Shown: one piece after another, positions 7,425-15,543 of the stretch
Position numbering within the stretch: position 1 is the stretch's first letter
Layout: every line of letters begins with the position of its first letter
Source of the DNA: SZUA-430 sp034440355
Lineage (GTDB): Bacteria > Pseudomonadota > Alphaproteobacteria > Micropepsales > Micropepsaceae
Direction of reading: 5' to 3'
Assembly: GCA_034440355.1 (NCBI GenBank)
Contig: JAWXBY010000041.1
Location: 1 to 64,000 of the forward strand
Length of the DNA stretch: 64,000 nt
Notes under the pieces: model-generated
The model's input: only the letters and a program-made list of their open reading frames with translations
What the model was told of the DNA's origin: nothing
Databases searched by the model: none
Translations under genes and position numbers: made by a program

Positions 7425-7582
7425 ATCATGGCCGGGCTTGACCCAGCCACCCAGTTCGCGCACGGCAGTGCGCGAGAGAGACCTTGGTGTAACTTCGTGC
7501 TCTTGGTGTCTTCGTGGTGAAGCTGACTCTCTATCGCGCTGTCGCGCGAAAACTGGGTGGCCGGGTCAAGCCCGGCCATGAC
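7425..7582. repeat. REPIN-like inverted repeat element 1 (between ruvA and ruvB)
   Basis: Two 30-base arms, 7425-7454 and 7553-7582, are reverse complements with two mismatches. Each contains the core GGCCGGGTCAAGCCCGGCC. The 98-base centre has its own hairpins (CGCGCAC/GTGCGCG at about 7457-7474, and a GC-rich one at about 7535-7548) and the phrase CTTGGTGTCTTCGTGGTGAA. The same arm occurs, perfectly, at 15245-15406. The arrangement of paired REP sequences resembles REPINs, which RAYT transposases spread. The element lies 38 bases before the ruvB ATG. Confidence 0.75.
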
Positions 7583-7620
7583 GAACTGAGTTTGCGCCCG
7601 GCATCGTGGGGACACGGCGA

Positions 7621-8676
7621 ATGACCAAACCCAACCGGCTCATCACGCCCGAAACGCGCGACGACGACGCGGGTGAAGCCTCGCTCCGCCCGCTCACCCT
7701 CGCCGAATTCATCGGCCAAGATCAGGCGCGTTCGAATCTAAAGGTCTTCATCGACGCCGCACGCGGCCGCAACGAGGCGCTCGACCACGTCTTGCTCGCC
7801 GGGCCCCCGGGCCTAGGCAAGACGACCATGGCCCAGATTGTCGCCCGCGAACTCGGCGTGAACTTCCGCTCGACCTCCGGCCCCGTGATCGCCCGCGCCG
7901 GCGACCTCGCTGCCATCCTCACCAACCTGCAGCCGCGCGACGTCCTCTTCATCGACGAGATCCACCGCCTGAATCCCGCGGTCGAAGAAATCCTCTACCC
8001 CGCGATGGAGGACTTCCAACTCGACCTCATCATCGGCGAAGGCCCGGCTGCCCGCACGGTGAAAATCGACCTCGCCCCATTCACACTCGTCGGCGCCACG
8101 ACCCGTTCGGGCATGATCACCAAACCGCTGCGCGACCGCTTCGGCATCCCGCTGCGCCTGGAGTTCTACAAAGTCGAAGACCTGATCCAGATCGTGAGCC
8201 GCGGCGCACGCATCCTGCAACTCGCGCTCACCCCCGAGGCGTCGCGCGAAATCGCAGCACGATCGCGCGGCACACCCCGCATCGCCGGAAGATTGCTCCG
8301 CCGCATCCGCGACTTCGCCGCTGTGGCGAAGATGGACAAGGTCGACGCCAAGGCCGCCGACGAAGCGCTCACGCGTTTGGAGGTCGACAAGAAGGGTCTC
8401 GACAATTTCGACCGCCGCTATCTGAAAATCATCATCGACAACTACAACGGCGGCCCCGTCGGCGTGGAGACACTCTCGGCAGCGCTCGGCGAACCACGCG
8501 ACGCACTGGAAGAAATCATCGAACCCTTCCTGCTCCAGGAAGGCTTCGTTCAACGCACGCCGCGCGGCCGCATGGCGGCAGGCATGGCCTACACGCATCT
8601 AGGCCTGACCGCGCCAAAGCAAATCGCGCAACAGACCCTCTTCGACACCGCGCGCGACGAGGACGCCGATGTCTGA
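7621..8676 (+). CDS. ruvB: Holliday junction DNA helicase RuvB
   Basis: A 351-residue AAA+ motor that drives branch migration with RuvA. Walker A is GPPGLGKTT (about residues 61-69), Walker B is VLFIDEIHRLNP, and sensor 1 with the arginine finger region is ATTRSGMITKPLRDRFG. The C-terminal winged helix contains GGPVGVETLSAALGE and ends near GRMAAGMAYTHLG. The start at 7621 follows GGGGACACGGCGA; a GTG 15 bases upstream is possible but unconserved. The last 8 bases overlap the ybgC start. Confidence 0.96.
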   Translation: MTKPNRLITPETRDDDAGEASLRPLTLAEFIGQDQARSNLKVFIDAARGRNEALDHVLLAGPPGLGKTTMAQIVARELGVNFRSTSGPVIARAGDLAAILTNLQPRDVLFIDEIHRLNPAVEEILYPAMEDFQLDLIIGEGPAARTVKIDLAPFTLVGATTRSGMITKPLRDRFGIPLRLEFYKVEDLIQIVSRGARILQLALTPEASREIAARSRGTPRIAGRLLRRIRDFAAVAKMDKVDAKAADEALTRLEVDKKGLDNFDRRYLKIIIDNYNGGPVGVETLSAALGEPRDALEEIIEPFLLQEGFVQRTPRGRMAAGMAYTHLGLTAPKQIAQQTLFDTARDEDADV

Positions 8677-9109
8677 GCGCGCCAGCATGGGCCGCTTCGA
8701 CGGCAAGACCCACATCCTGCCCGTGCGCGTGTACTACGAAGACACCGACGTCTCAGGCATCGTCTATCACGCCAATTATCTGCGCTTCCTCGAACGCGGC
8801 CGCAGCGAGGCGCTCCGCCTCGCCGGCATCCACCACATGGTGATGCTGGCAAACGAAGAGCCGATTGCCTGGACCATCCGCCGCATCGAACTCGACTACG
8901 CCAAGGCCGCCCGCCTCGACGACGACCTCGAGATCCACACACGCTACCGCACGATGACGGGCGCGCGCCTCGCCGGCGAACAATGGGTGAAGCGCGCGGG
9001 CGTCGATCTGGTGATGGCCAAAATCGAAGCCGCCATCATCACCATGACCGGCAAACCCCGCCGCATCCCCGAGGACGTCCGCCTCAAGCTCGCGCCTTAT
9101 CTGGATTAG
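8669..9109 (+). CDS. ybgC: Tol-Pal system-associated acyl-CoA thioesterase
   Basis: A 146-residue hotdog-fold thioesterase of the YbgC/4-hydroxybenzoyl-CoA class. The signature VYYEDTDVSGIVYHANYLRFLERGRSE (residues about 21-47; only the pieces YYEDTDVSGIVYHANY matter) carries the catalytic Asp. YbgC enzymes hydrolyse short acyl-CoAs and associate genetically with Tol-Pal. Here the gene overlaps ruvB and precedes the tol genes, though two other genes intervene (ompW-like on the reverse strand and a secreted protein). Its stop is the first base of a 100-base inverted repeat. Confidence 0.9.
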   Translation: MSERASMGRFDGKTHILPVRVYYEDTDVSGIVYHANYLRFLERGRSEALRLAGIHHMVMLANEEPIAWTIRRIELDYAKAARLDDDLEIHTRYRTMTGARLAGEQWVKRAGVDLVMAKIEAAIITMTGKPRRIPEDVRLKLAPYLD

Positions 9110-9208
9110 TCTGGGAGCGCGGGGCGTCCCGCCCGCTCTTCCAACATTTCCGCGCGTGCAGGTGTGTCAATTCAGCAAGGGCGGGCGGGACCGCCCGCGC
9201 TCCCAGAC
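9109..9208. repeat. REPIN-like inverted repeat element 2 (different family)
   Basis: Arms 9109-9140 and 9177-9208 (32 bases each) are reverse complements with three mismatches, separated by 36 bases. Each arm contains its own near-palindrome, best seen in GCGGGCGGGACCGCCCGC (9181-9198). The element exactly fills the space between the ybgC stop and the convergent ompW-like stop, so it probably works as a two-way terminator or RNA-stabilising structure. The sequence is unrelated to the arms at 7425 and 15245. Confidence 0.75.
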
Positions 9209-9856
9209 TCACCACCGGTAAGCCACACCCACCCCGACGATCAGCGGGTTGATGTCGACGTCCGCGTCAACCGGCCCCAGCGTTGTGTCGAGGCGCACGT
9301 CGGTGTTGATCCAGACTTTCTTCACGTCGACGTTGATCGACCAGTGCTCGTCGATCGGGATGTCGAACCCGGCCTGCAACGCAAACCCGACGCTGGAATC
9401 GAAGTCGGCGTCCAAGATCGCGGGATCGGCGTCGTCGTGCCCGAAGAACATCGTATAGTTCACGCCCGCGCCGATATACGGACGGAAGTCCGGATCGTCA
9501 GGCTGAAAGTGGTACTGCACGGTCAGCGTCGGCGGCAGCAGCCACACCTCGCCGATATCCAGCCCTGTGGGCTTATGCGTGATCTCGTGCGGTGTGACCG
9601 CCAAAATGAGCTCGGCCGCCCAGTGCTTGTCGAAGAAATAGGTGATGTCGAGTTCGGGAACGAACTGATCCTCGATCTCCAAATCGCCGCCCAGCACCGT
9701 CACCGAGGCACCTTCGTCCGGCAACACGGCGAGCAAACGCCCGCGCACAAGCCACGGCCCTTGTTCCGCATGCGCGGCTTGCGGCACCGCGATCGCGGCG
9801 ACGGACGCCGTCAACGCGCCGGCCAAAGTCGCCGCCGCCAACAGTCGATTTGTCAT
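9209..9856 (-). CDS. OmpW-family outer membrane protein
   Basis: A 215-residue outer membrane beta-barrel of the OmpW family. A signal peptide (MTNRLLAAATLAGALTASVA, cleavage after AAHA) is followed by PWLVRGRLLAVLPDEGASV, the segment ELDITYFFDKHWAAELILAV that is characteristic of OmpW, YRPYIGAG-like FRPYIGAGVNYT, and the terminal strand GVGVAYRW ending in an aromatic residue, as outer membrane proteins do. OmpW forms an 8-stranded barrel with a hydrophobic channel; transported molecules are not certain. The start at 9856 has GGTGGAG upstream; an in-frame start at 9871 is less likely. Confidence 0.88.
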   Translation of the reverse strand: MTNRLLAAATLAGALTASVAAIAVPQAAHAEQGPWLVRGRLLAVLPDEGASVTVLGGDLEIEDQFVPELDITYFFDKHWAAELILAVTPHEITHKPTGLDIGEVWLLPPTLTVQYHFQPDDPDFRPYIGAGVNYTMFFGHDDADPAILDADFDSSVGFALQAGFDIPIDEHWSINVDVKKVWINTDVRLDTTLGPVDADVDINPLIVGVGVAYRW

Positions 9857-10076
9857 GAAACGAAACTCCACCCGAGGGACATCAATCAGCCGGACCCAGG
9901 GCGAGTGCTACGCAACGCGAGCGGTCACCTCGTTGACACAGGTCAAACGCACGCTTGTTCTCGGTGCGACGTGTTGTCGGCTCCCTCGCGCAAGTGGAAT
10001 TCCCATGCGCGGCGGCCCCGATTTGCCCGGTCCGCTGTTCCTGTCTAGACTTTATCGGCAAGTCTTTGGGGGAGAG

Positions 10077-10670
10077 ATGGTGGGCAGAGTCTTGTTCGTT
10101 CTCTTGCTGGCGACTGTCGGCACGTCCCGCGCGCAGGTGCCGCCCGATTTGACGCCGGTCAAATGCGCCTGGGCCTCGTTCACGCCTCAGCAGCAGGAAC
10201 GCCTGCGCAATGCCTTCGTGGTCGACAACAAAACGAACCAGTACCGCCACAACCGCGCGTCGGACCGAGAAACGGCGGCCGCGGCGCAAGCCTGCAAACT
10301 CACCTATGGCCCAGCGCAACTCGGTGAACTGGCCGGCGCACTCGGCTACAAAGCGAGGGAAGAGGTCAGCCGCATGGGCATTAGCGCGCGTGGTCTCGTG
10401 AAGGCCCAGCTCATTGATCGCGCCGTCGAAAACCTGAGGGACGAACGCCGCGCCGAAATCGGTGACCGTCTCGCCTGCCCGGGCGGGTACACGATGGAGT
10501 CTGAGTGGGACCGCTCGGTGATCATGGCTATCCGGCGCACCGGCACGAAGACCATGGATGGCGTGTCCGTTTCGCTCATCGGCCTTGGCGTCTACGCCAT
10601 CGTCGCGCAAGAGGGCCACATGCGCCGCATCCTCGGCACCAATCCGCCATGCCCGCCGCCCGAACAATGA
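10077..10670 (+). CDS. Exported protein of unknown function
   Basis: A 197-residue protein beginning with a signal peptide (MVGRVLFVLLLATVGTSRA, cleavage near AQV). The mature part is mostly helical, with cysteines at VKCAW, QACKL, LACPGG and PPCPPP that could make two disulfides. I do not recognise a family. The start at 10077 lies directly after GGGGGAGAG, a strong but closely spaced binding site; longer in-frame starts add an unconserved, non-hydrophobic leader. It stands alone between the ompW-like gene and the tol operon. Confidence 0.6.
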   Translation: MVGRVLFVLLLATVGTSRAQVPPDLTPVKCAWASFTPQQQERLRNAFVVDNKTNQYRHNRASDRETAAAAQACKLTYGPAQLGELAGALGYKAREEVSRMGISARGLVKAQLIDRAVENLRDERRAEIGDRLACPGGYTMESEWDRSVIMAIRRTGTKTMDGVSVSLIGLGVYAIVAQEGHMRRILGTNPPCPPPEQ

Positions 10671-11002
10671 AACGTTGGTAATCTCTTGCGCGATGCATGT
10701 GCGTGAACGTCGCGCCACGTGCAAGTTTTCCGTGCAGCCGCCCTGCGAGAAAGCACAGGAGAATCAATCCGAAACGCGATGAAGCTTCGGTCATTTAGGC
10801 TTGGCGCCTCTGGCCTTGGGCCACCGTTCGGGTTAGGGAAGTCGCAAGGGTTTGGGCACAAGTGCGGCGGCGCGCCACGTGGCGACGCGCTTTGCGCCCA
10901 AATTTCGACACGTTGAACCGTTCAAGTCGCGCGAAATTCCTGAAGGACCTCAAGGTCTTGCAGGCAGGTGCCGGGCGCGGACCGTACGAGGGGAATTCGT
11001 TG
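10671..11002. other. 332-base gap upstream of tolQ
   Basis: No gene is convincing here. I see a perfect short palindrome TTGAA-CCG-TTCAA (10913-10925), an AGGACCTCAAGGTCTTG hairpin at about 10944-10960, and GAGGGG 10-15 bases before the tolQ ATG. The region probably carries the tol operon promoter, but I cannot place -35 and -10 elements with confidence. Confidence 0.5.
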
Positions 11003-11887
11003 ATGGAAGTATTTGCGCTCGCGCTGGTTCACGACGCGATAGCGATGGCAAAGCCGCTGCTCGCGCTTGCCGATCATCTGACACACTTCGCCGACAGCGT
11101 TCAGGGCCCCTCGGCCGCCCCCGTCGACCCGTCACCCGAAGCGATCCCGCTCGCCGATCCATCAGGCGCGCCGAGCAGGGGCGGGGACGCGGACGGCGTC
11201 GTCATCGACATGTCGCCCTGGTCGCTCTTCATGAAGGCCGACATCGTCGTGAAGGCGGTGATGGGCATCCTCCTCGTCTGCTCGTTCTGGTCATGGGCGA
11301 TCATCCTCGGCAAGTGGACGCGCCTGGGCAGCGTGCGCAGCGCCGCCGACAAATTCGAAACCATGTTCTGGTCCGGCCGCTCGCTCGACGACGTCTATGC
11401 GCAGCTTCAGGCCCGCAACGACCACCATCCGATGGCCCACGTCTTCGTCGCCGGCATGCGCGAGTGGAAACGTTCGTTCGAGGCGGGCCACGTCTCCGCC
11501 GGCATCTTGCCCGGCGTGAAGGACCGCATCACCCGCGTCATGAACGTCGCCATCAACCGCGAGATCACGCGCCTGGAGTCGTCGCTGGGCTTCCTCGCGA
11601 CCGTCGGCGTCAACGCTACCTTCATCGGCCTCTTCGGCACGGTGTGGGGCATCATGAACTCCTTCCGCCAGATCGCGGCCAGCCACGACACCTCGCTTGC
11701 CGTCGTCGCGCCGGGCATCGCGGAAGCCTTATTCGCGACGGCGATGGGCCTCGTCGCCGCCATCCCGGCCTCTGTCGCCTACAATCACCTGTCTTCCGCG
11801 GTCGGCCGCATGGCCACGCGCCTCGACAGCTTCTCCGACGAATTCGGCGCGATCCTCTCGCGCCAGCTCGACGAAAAGGCGCGCTGA
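11003..11887 (+). CDS. tolQ: Tol-Pal system proton channel subunit TolQ
   Basis: A 294-residue inner-membrane protein of the TolQ/ExbB/MotA family. It forms, with TolR, the proton-driven motor that energises TolA. The conserved body runs from about residue 70 (IDMSPWSLFMKADIVVKAVM, first membrane helix), through the cytoplasmic loop, to the second and third helices LGFLATVGVNATFIGLFGTVWGIM and GIAEALFATAMGLVAAIPA, which carry the proton-path residues. The first 69 residues are an extension with no counterpart in E. coli TolQ (230 residues). An in-frame ATG at 11210 would remove it, but only 11003 has a good ribosome binding site (GAGGGG). tolR begins 1 base after the stop. Confidence 0.92.
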   Translation: MEVFALALVHDAIAMAKPLLALADHLTHFADSVQGPSAAPVDPSPEAIPLADPSGAPSRGGDADGVVIDMSPWSLFMKADIVVKAVMGILLVCSFWSWAIILGKWTRLGSVRSAADKFETMFWSGRSLDDVYAQLQARNDHHPMAHVFVAGMREWKRSFEAGHVSAGILPGVKDRITRVMNVAINREITRLESSLGFLATVGVNATFIGLFGTVWGIMNSFRQIAASHDTSLAVVAPGIAEALFATAMGLVAAIPASVAYNHLSSAVGRMATRLDSFSDEFGAILSRQLDEKAR

Positions 11888-11888
11888 T

Positions 11889-12347
11889 ATGGCGGGCGTC
11901 ATGAACGGCAACGGCGGAGGCAGGCGCGGCGCACGCGCCCGCATGCGCCCCAACTCCGACATCAACATCACGCCCATGGTCGACGTGATGTTGGTCCTGC
12001 TCATCATCTTCATGGTCACCGCGCCGCTGCTCACGGCCGGCGTCGCCATTGATCTGCCGAAGACGCGTGCGAAGATTCTATCGCAGGACAAAGAGCCGCT
12101 GACGATCTCGATCGAAAAGGACGGCAAGATTTTCCTGCAGCAAACGGAAGTCGCCGCCGCCGAATTAGTGCCGCGCCTGACCGCCATCGCCGAGAACGGC
12201 TACGACCAGCGCATCTTCGTGCGCGGCGACAAGGCGCTCGACTACGGTACAGTGATGCAAGTGATGGGCGAGTTGAATGCGGCGGGTTTCCGCCGCATCG
12301 GCCTCGTGACAGAGCCCCCGCGTGGCGCAAGCAAGAAGAGCAAATAA
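11889..12347 (+). CDS. tolR: Tol-Pal system protein TolR
   Basis: A 152-residue ExbD/TolR protein: a short cytoplasmic N-terminus, a single membrane helix (VDVMLVLLIIFMVTAPLLTAG, about residues 31-51) carrying the essential Asp in PMVDVMLVLL, and a periplasmic domain that can bind peptidoglycan. The family motif DINITPMVDVMLVLLI is intact. TolR completes the proton channel with TolQ. It starts one base after tolQ and its 3' end overlaps the tolA start (GTG) by 26 bases, so the three are one translational unit. Confidence 0.94.
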   Translation: MAGVMNGNGGGRRGARARMRPNSDINITPMVDVMLVLLIIFMVTAPLLTAGVAIDLPKTRAKILSQDKEPLTISIEKDGKIFLQQTEVAAAELVPRLTAIAENGYDQRIFVRGDKALDYGTVMQVMGELNAAGFRRIGLVTEPPRGASKKSK

Positions 12348-13197
12348 CCATCGACCACCCGATCGGGACTCGCTCTTCGGTGCGGGCATCCTGTCGGCGG
12401 TGCTGCACGCGGCCGCGCTCGTAGCGACCGTAGTCGTATGGCCGTTCGTTGCTCCGCCGGTCGAGTTGCCCTCCGACATCGTGCCCGTCGATGCGCTGAC
12501 GGTTGCCGAGTACACCGACATCATGGCGCAGCAGGAATCGAAAGAGCCGCCGCCGCCCGATCCGCAACCCGTGACGATGCCGCCGATCGAAACCACGCCG
12601 CCGGTATTCGAAGAACCACCGCCGCCCGAACCGGAAGCTGAAGCGGCGCTTGAACCGGAAGAAAAACCGCCGGAGCCGGAACCGCCCAAGCCGCCGCAAC
12701 CGCCGCAGCCGCGCTTCGCGATGGCGCAACCGCGCGCGAAGCCCAAGCCGGAACCCAAGAAGCAGGAGTTCGATCTCTCGCAGATCGACAAAGCGATCGA
12801 ACGCGCCGAGAAGCAGAAGCCCCAGGACAACGCGCCTGCGCCGCAAGCTTCAAAGCAGACGCTGAAGGGCGCCGGCGCGCAATCCGCAATGACGATGAGC
12901 GAGATCGACGCACTCCGCTCGCAAATGTCGAAGTGCTGGAACGTACCCGTCGGCGCGCCGGATCCGGCCGCACTCGTCCTGCGCGTGCGGGTTTTCTTCA
13001 ACGAGGACGGAACCGTCGCATCAGCGCCACAATTGGTTGATCAAGGTCGCCTGGGCGATCCCTACTTCCGTGCAGCTGCGGATGCTGCTATTCGCGCAGT
13101 CCACATGTGCGGTCCCTACAATCTGCCGCCCGAGAAATACGCCAACTGGAATGAGATCGTGATCACCTTCGATCCGCGCGAGATGGCGGGATACTGA
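12322..13197 (+). CDS. tolA: TolA, energy-transducing periplasmic arm
   Basis: A 291-residue TolA-type protein. One N-terminal membrane helix (LFGAGILSAVLHAAALVATVVV, about 18-39) has the SxxxH pattern (SAVLH) used to contact TolQR. The middle (about 75-170) is a Pro/Glu then Lys/Glu rich arm (EPEEKPPEPEPPKPPQPPQP) rather than the long alanine-rich coil of E. coli TolA, followed by a helix IDKAIERAEKQ. The C-terminal domain (about 195-290) has the CWNVP and LRVRVFFNEDGTV elements that contact Pal and TolB. The start is GTG at 12322 inside the end of tolR; no closer start retains the membrane helix. Confidence 0.88.
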   Translation: MAQARRANNHRPPDRDSLFGAGILSAVLHAAALVATVVVWPFVAPPVELPSDIVPVDALTVAEYTDIMAQQESKEPPPPDPQPVTMPPIETTPPVFEEPPPPEPEAEAALEPEEKPPEPEPPKPPQPPQPRFAMAQPRAKPKPEPKKQEFDLSQIDKAIERAEKQKPQDNAPAPQASKQTLKGAGAQSAMTMSEIDALRSQMSKCWNVPVGAPDPAALVLRVRVFFNEDGTVASAPQLVDQGRLGDPYFRAAADAAIRAVHMCGPYNLPPEKYANWNEIVITFDPREMAGY

Positions 13198-13217
13198 AGG
13201 CGTCGCGGAATAATCTG

Positions 13218-14564
13218 ATGAGGATGATGATGAAGAGATCGAACGTTCTTGCACGCTCTATCTTCGGTGTTCTGTTTGCGCTGGGCGGCATCTTCGCCCC
13301 CGCATACGCGGCGCTCGAGATCGATTTGACCAAGGGCGTCGTTCAGCCCATCCCGATCGCGATCTCCGACTTCTTGGGTGCGAACCCGCGCGACCAGCAG
13401 ACGGCGGCAGACGTCGCCGGCGTCGTGCGCGGCGACCTCGAACGCTCGGGCCTCTTCGCGCCGATCGATCCGCGCTCGCATATCGAAAAGATCACGAACT
13501 TCACCGCCTTCCCGCGCTTCGGCGACTGGCGCGTCATCAAGGCGCAAGGCCTCGTCACCGGTCAGGCGACGCGCCTGTCGGACGGTCAGCTGCAAGTCGA
13601 CTTCCGCCTCTGGGACATCTTCGCCGAACAGCAGATGATCGGCATGAGCTTCAAGACGACGCCGGAAAACTGGCGCCGCCTGGGCCACCTCGTCGCCGAC
13701 GCAATCTATGAGCGTCTGACGGGCGAGAAGGGCTACTTCGACACCCGGGTCGTCTTCATCTCCGAATCCGGCCCGCGGACCAAGCGCCGCTATCGCCTGT
13801 CGATCATGGACCAGGACGGCGCCAACCCGTCCTTCCTGACGGGCGGCGATTACATCGTACTCTCGCCGCGCTTCTCGCCGACGACGCAGGCCATCACGTA
13901 CATGTCGTACGAGCGCCAAATCCCGTCGGTCTTCGTCTTCGACCTGCAGACGGGCCAGCGCGAAGTCATCGGCCAATACGCCGGCATGACGTTTGCGCCG
14001 CGCTTCACGCCCGACGGCAACCGCGTGGTCTTCAGCTATTCGCGCGACAACAATGTCGACGTCTACGTCGCAGACTTGCGCTCGCGCCGGCCGACGCGTC
14101 TGACGTCCGACCCGGGCATCGACACGTCGCCGTCATTTGCGCCGGACGGCACCCGTATCGTCTTCAACTCCGACCGCGGCGGCTCACCGCAACTCTACGT
14201 CATGAACGCCGACGGCTCGGGCCAGCAGCGCATCTCCTTCGGCCAAGGCCGTTACACGACGCCCGTCTGGAGCCCGCGCGGCGACCTCATCGCCTTCACG
14301 CGCCAATCGGGTCAGTCGTTCTCGATCGGCGTGATGAGCCCCGACGGACAGCGCGAACGCATCCTGACGACGAGCTTCTCGGATGAAGGCCCAACGTGGT
14401 CGCCCAACGGCCGCGTGATTCTTTTCACGCGCACAACTGCAGGTCGCGGTGGCGCGGGTGGCGGCTCATCGATCTGGTCCGTGGACCTGACGGGACAAAA
14501 TGTCCGCAAGGTCCTCACGCCGGGCGAGGCGTCGGATCCGGCATGGTCCCCGCTTAATCGTTGA
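13218..14564 (+). CDS. tolB: Tol-Pal system beta-propeller protein TolB
   Basis: A 448-residue periplasmic protein. After a signal peptide (cleavage near AYA-ALEID) comes the N-terminal domain (about 30-165, including IDLTKGVVQPIPIAISDF) and a six-bladed beta-propeller with repeated P-D-G and S-P-x-W segments, for example FTPDGNRVVFSYSRD, FAPDGTRIVFNSDRGG and WSPNGRVILFTR. TolB binds Pal and relays TolA signals. The start is uncertain: four ATG codons occur within 13 bases (13218, 13224, 13227, 13230), and GATGAGG could serve the last. All give the same mature protein. Confidence 0.95.
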   Translation: MRMMMKRSNVLARSIFGVLFALGGIFAPAYAALEIDLTKGVVQPIPIAISDFLGANPRDQQTAADVAGVVRGDLERSGLFAPIDPRSHIEKITNFTAFPRFGDWRVIKAQGLVTGQATRLSDGQLQVDFRLWDIFAEQQMIGMSFKTTPENWRRLGHLVADAIYERLTGEKGYFDTRVVFISESGPRTKRRYRLSIMDQDGANPSFLTGGDYIVLSPRFSPTTQAITYMSYERQIPSVFVFDLQTGQREVIGQYAGMTFAPRFTPDGNRVVFSYSRDNNVDVYVADLRSRRPTRLTSDPGIDTSPSFAPDGTRIVFNSDRGGSPQLYVMNADGSGQQRISFGQGRYTTPVWSPRGDLIAFTRQSGQSFSIGVMSPDGQRERILTTSFSDEGPTWSPNGRVILFTRTTAGRGGAGGGSSIWSVDLTGQNVRKVLTPGEASDPAWSPLNR

Positions 14565-14733
14565 GCTTTTGCGACAAGTTTGACGTATGTGACGAGCGCA
14601 TTAACACGGATTTAGACATAAATTCCGGACCTGTGCTTGACGGTGCTCTTGCGCACCGATAACGCAAGAGAGCAAAGTCGTAATGAGTGGCCTCTAAATT
14701 GGGGTTCGCGTCACGTGGTGAGGGAGTAGCGGG

Positions 14734-15234
14734 ATGATTCGCGTCTCAACGACGATCAAGTTTGGAACAGTACTGCTTGCGGCGGCGTTGCTCGCGGCAT
14801 GTTCATCGACGAAGGAAGAAGCGCCGACCGTGTCGGCGCCGGTCGCCTCGTCAAGCATCTCGCCGGGTTCCGCGGAAGACTTCCGCGTCAACGTCGGCGA
14901 CACGGTGTTCTTCGAAACGGACCAGCATTCGATCCGCGCCGACGCACAATCCGTGCTGCAAAAGCAGGCTGCGTGGTTGAAGCAATATCCGCAGACGAAG
15001 TTGCTGGTCGAAGGCCACGCCGACGAACGCGGTACGCGTGAGTACAACCTCGCGCTCGGCGACCGCCGCGCCTACGCGGTGAAAGAGTTCCTGGTCTCGC
15101 TCGGCGTCGACGCCGCGCGCCTTCAGACCAAGAGCTACGGCAAAGAACGCCCGACCTGCACGGAATCCGATGACAGCTGCTGGCAGCAAAACCGCCGCGG
15201 CTATTCGGTCCTCGCCGGCGGCCCGGGCTCGTAA
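14734..15234 (+). CDS. pal: Peptidoglycan-associated lipoprotein Pal
   Basis: A 166-residue outer-membrane lipoprotein. The lipobox LLAAC puts the lipidated Cys at residue 23, with SS following (outer membrane sorting). The OmpA-C domain (about 55-160) has the peptidoglycan-binding motif VEGHADERGTREYNLALGDRRA. Pal tethers the outer membrane to peptidoglycan under TolB/TolA control. A 169-base gap separates it from tolB and contains an 8-bp stem (CTCTTGCG/CGCAAGAG, 14646-14670) and two TTGACG boxes at about 14579 and 14637, so it may have its own promoter; the -10 elements are poor. Confidence 0.96.
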   Translation: MIRVSTTIKFGTVLLAAALLAACSSTKEEAPTVSAPVASSSISPGSAEDFRVNVGDTVFFETDQHSIRADAQSVLQKQAAWLKQYPQTKLLVEGHADERGTREYNLALGDRRAYAVKEFLVSLGVDAARLQTKSYGKERPTCTESDDSCWQQNRRGYSVLAGGPGS

Positions 15235-15244
15235 CAAATAAGTC

Positions 15245-15406
15245 GTCATGGCCGGGCTTGACCCGGCCACCCAGCGCGCGCACGTCTGTGCGCGCTGGAA
15301 ACGCTTACGGCGCGGGTTTCCTGCGCCGTTTTTCGTTCGAGGGTTGAGTCCTCAAGGCGCCGCGCAGCCGCGGCGGCTGGGTGGCCGGGTCAAGCCCGGC
15401 CATGAC
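15245..15406. repeat. REPIN-like inverted repeat element 3 (between pal and cpoB)
   Basis: Arms 15245-15274 and 15377-15406 are perfect 30-base reverse complements, with the same sequence as the arms at 7425-7582 (core GGCCGGGTCAAGCCCGGCC). Inside the left arm boundary is a further perfect hairpin CCAGCGCGCGCAC/GTGCGCGCTGG (about 15271-15298). The centre differs from that of element 1, so the arms are the conserved part. The element occupies most of the 309-base gap between pal and cpoB; I see no gene in the remainder. Confidence 0.8.
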
Positions 15407-15543
15407 GGGCCGATTTTGAACAGAGCACAGACGCATCGCCCCTTTCAATTTCGCGCGCACTGCCTCAATTTCGTCACCCGGCCGGGCGATCACGGGGCAG
15501 TTTGTCGCCAAGGCTGAGTAGTGCGAGCGGAGTTCAACGCATC

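Noticed and set aside
14637..14665. A sigma70 promoter for pal (TTGACG-17-TAACGC)
   Set aside because: The -10 hexamer matches only two or three consensus bases; I mention the region under pal but do not list it as a feature.
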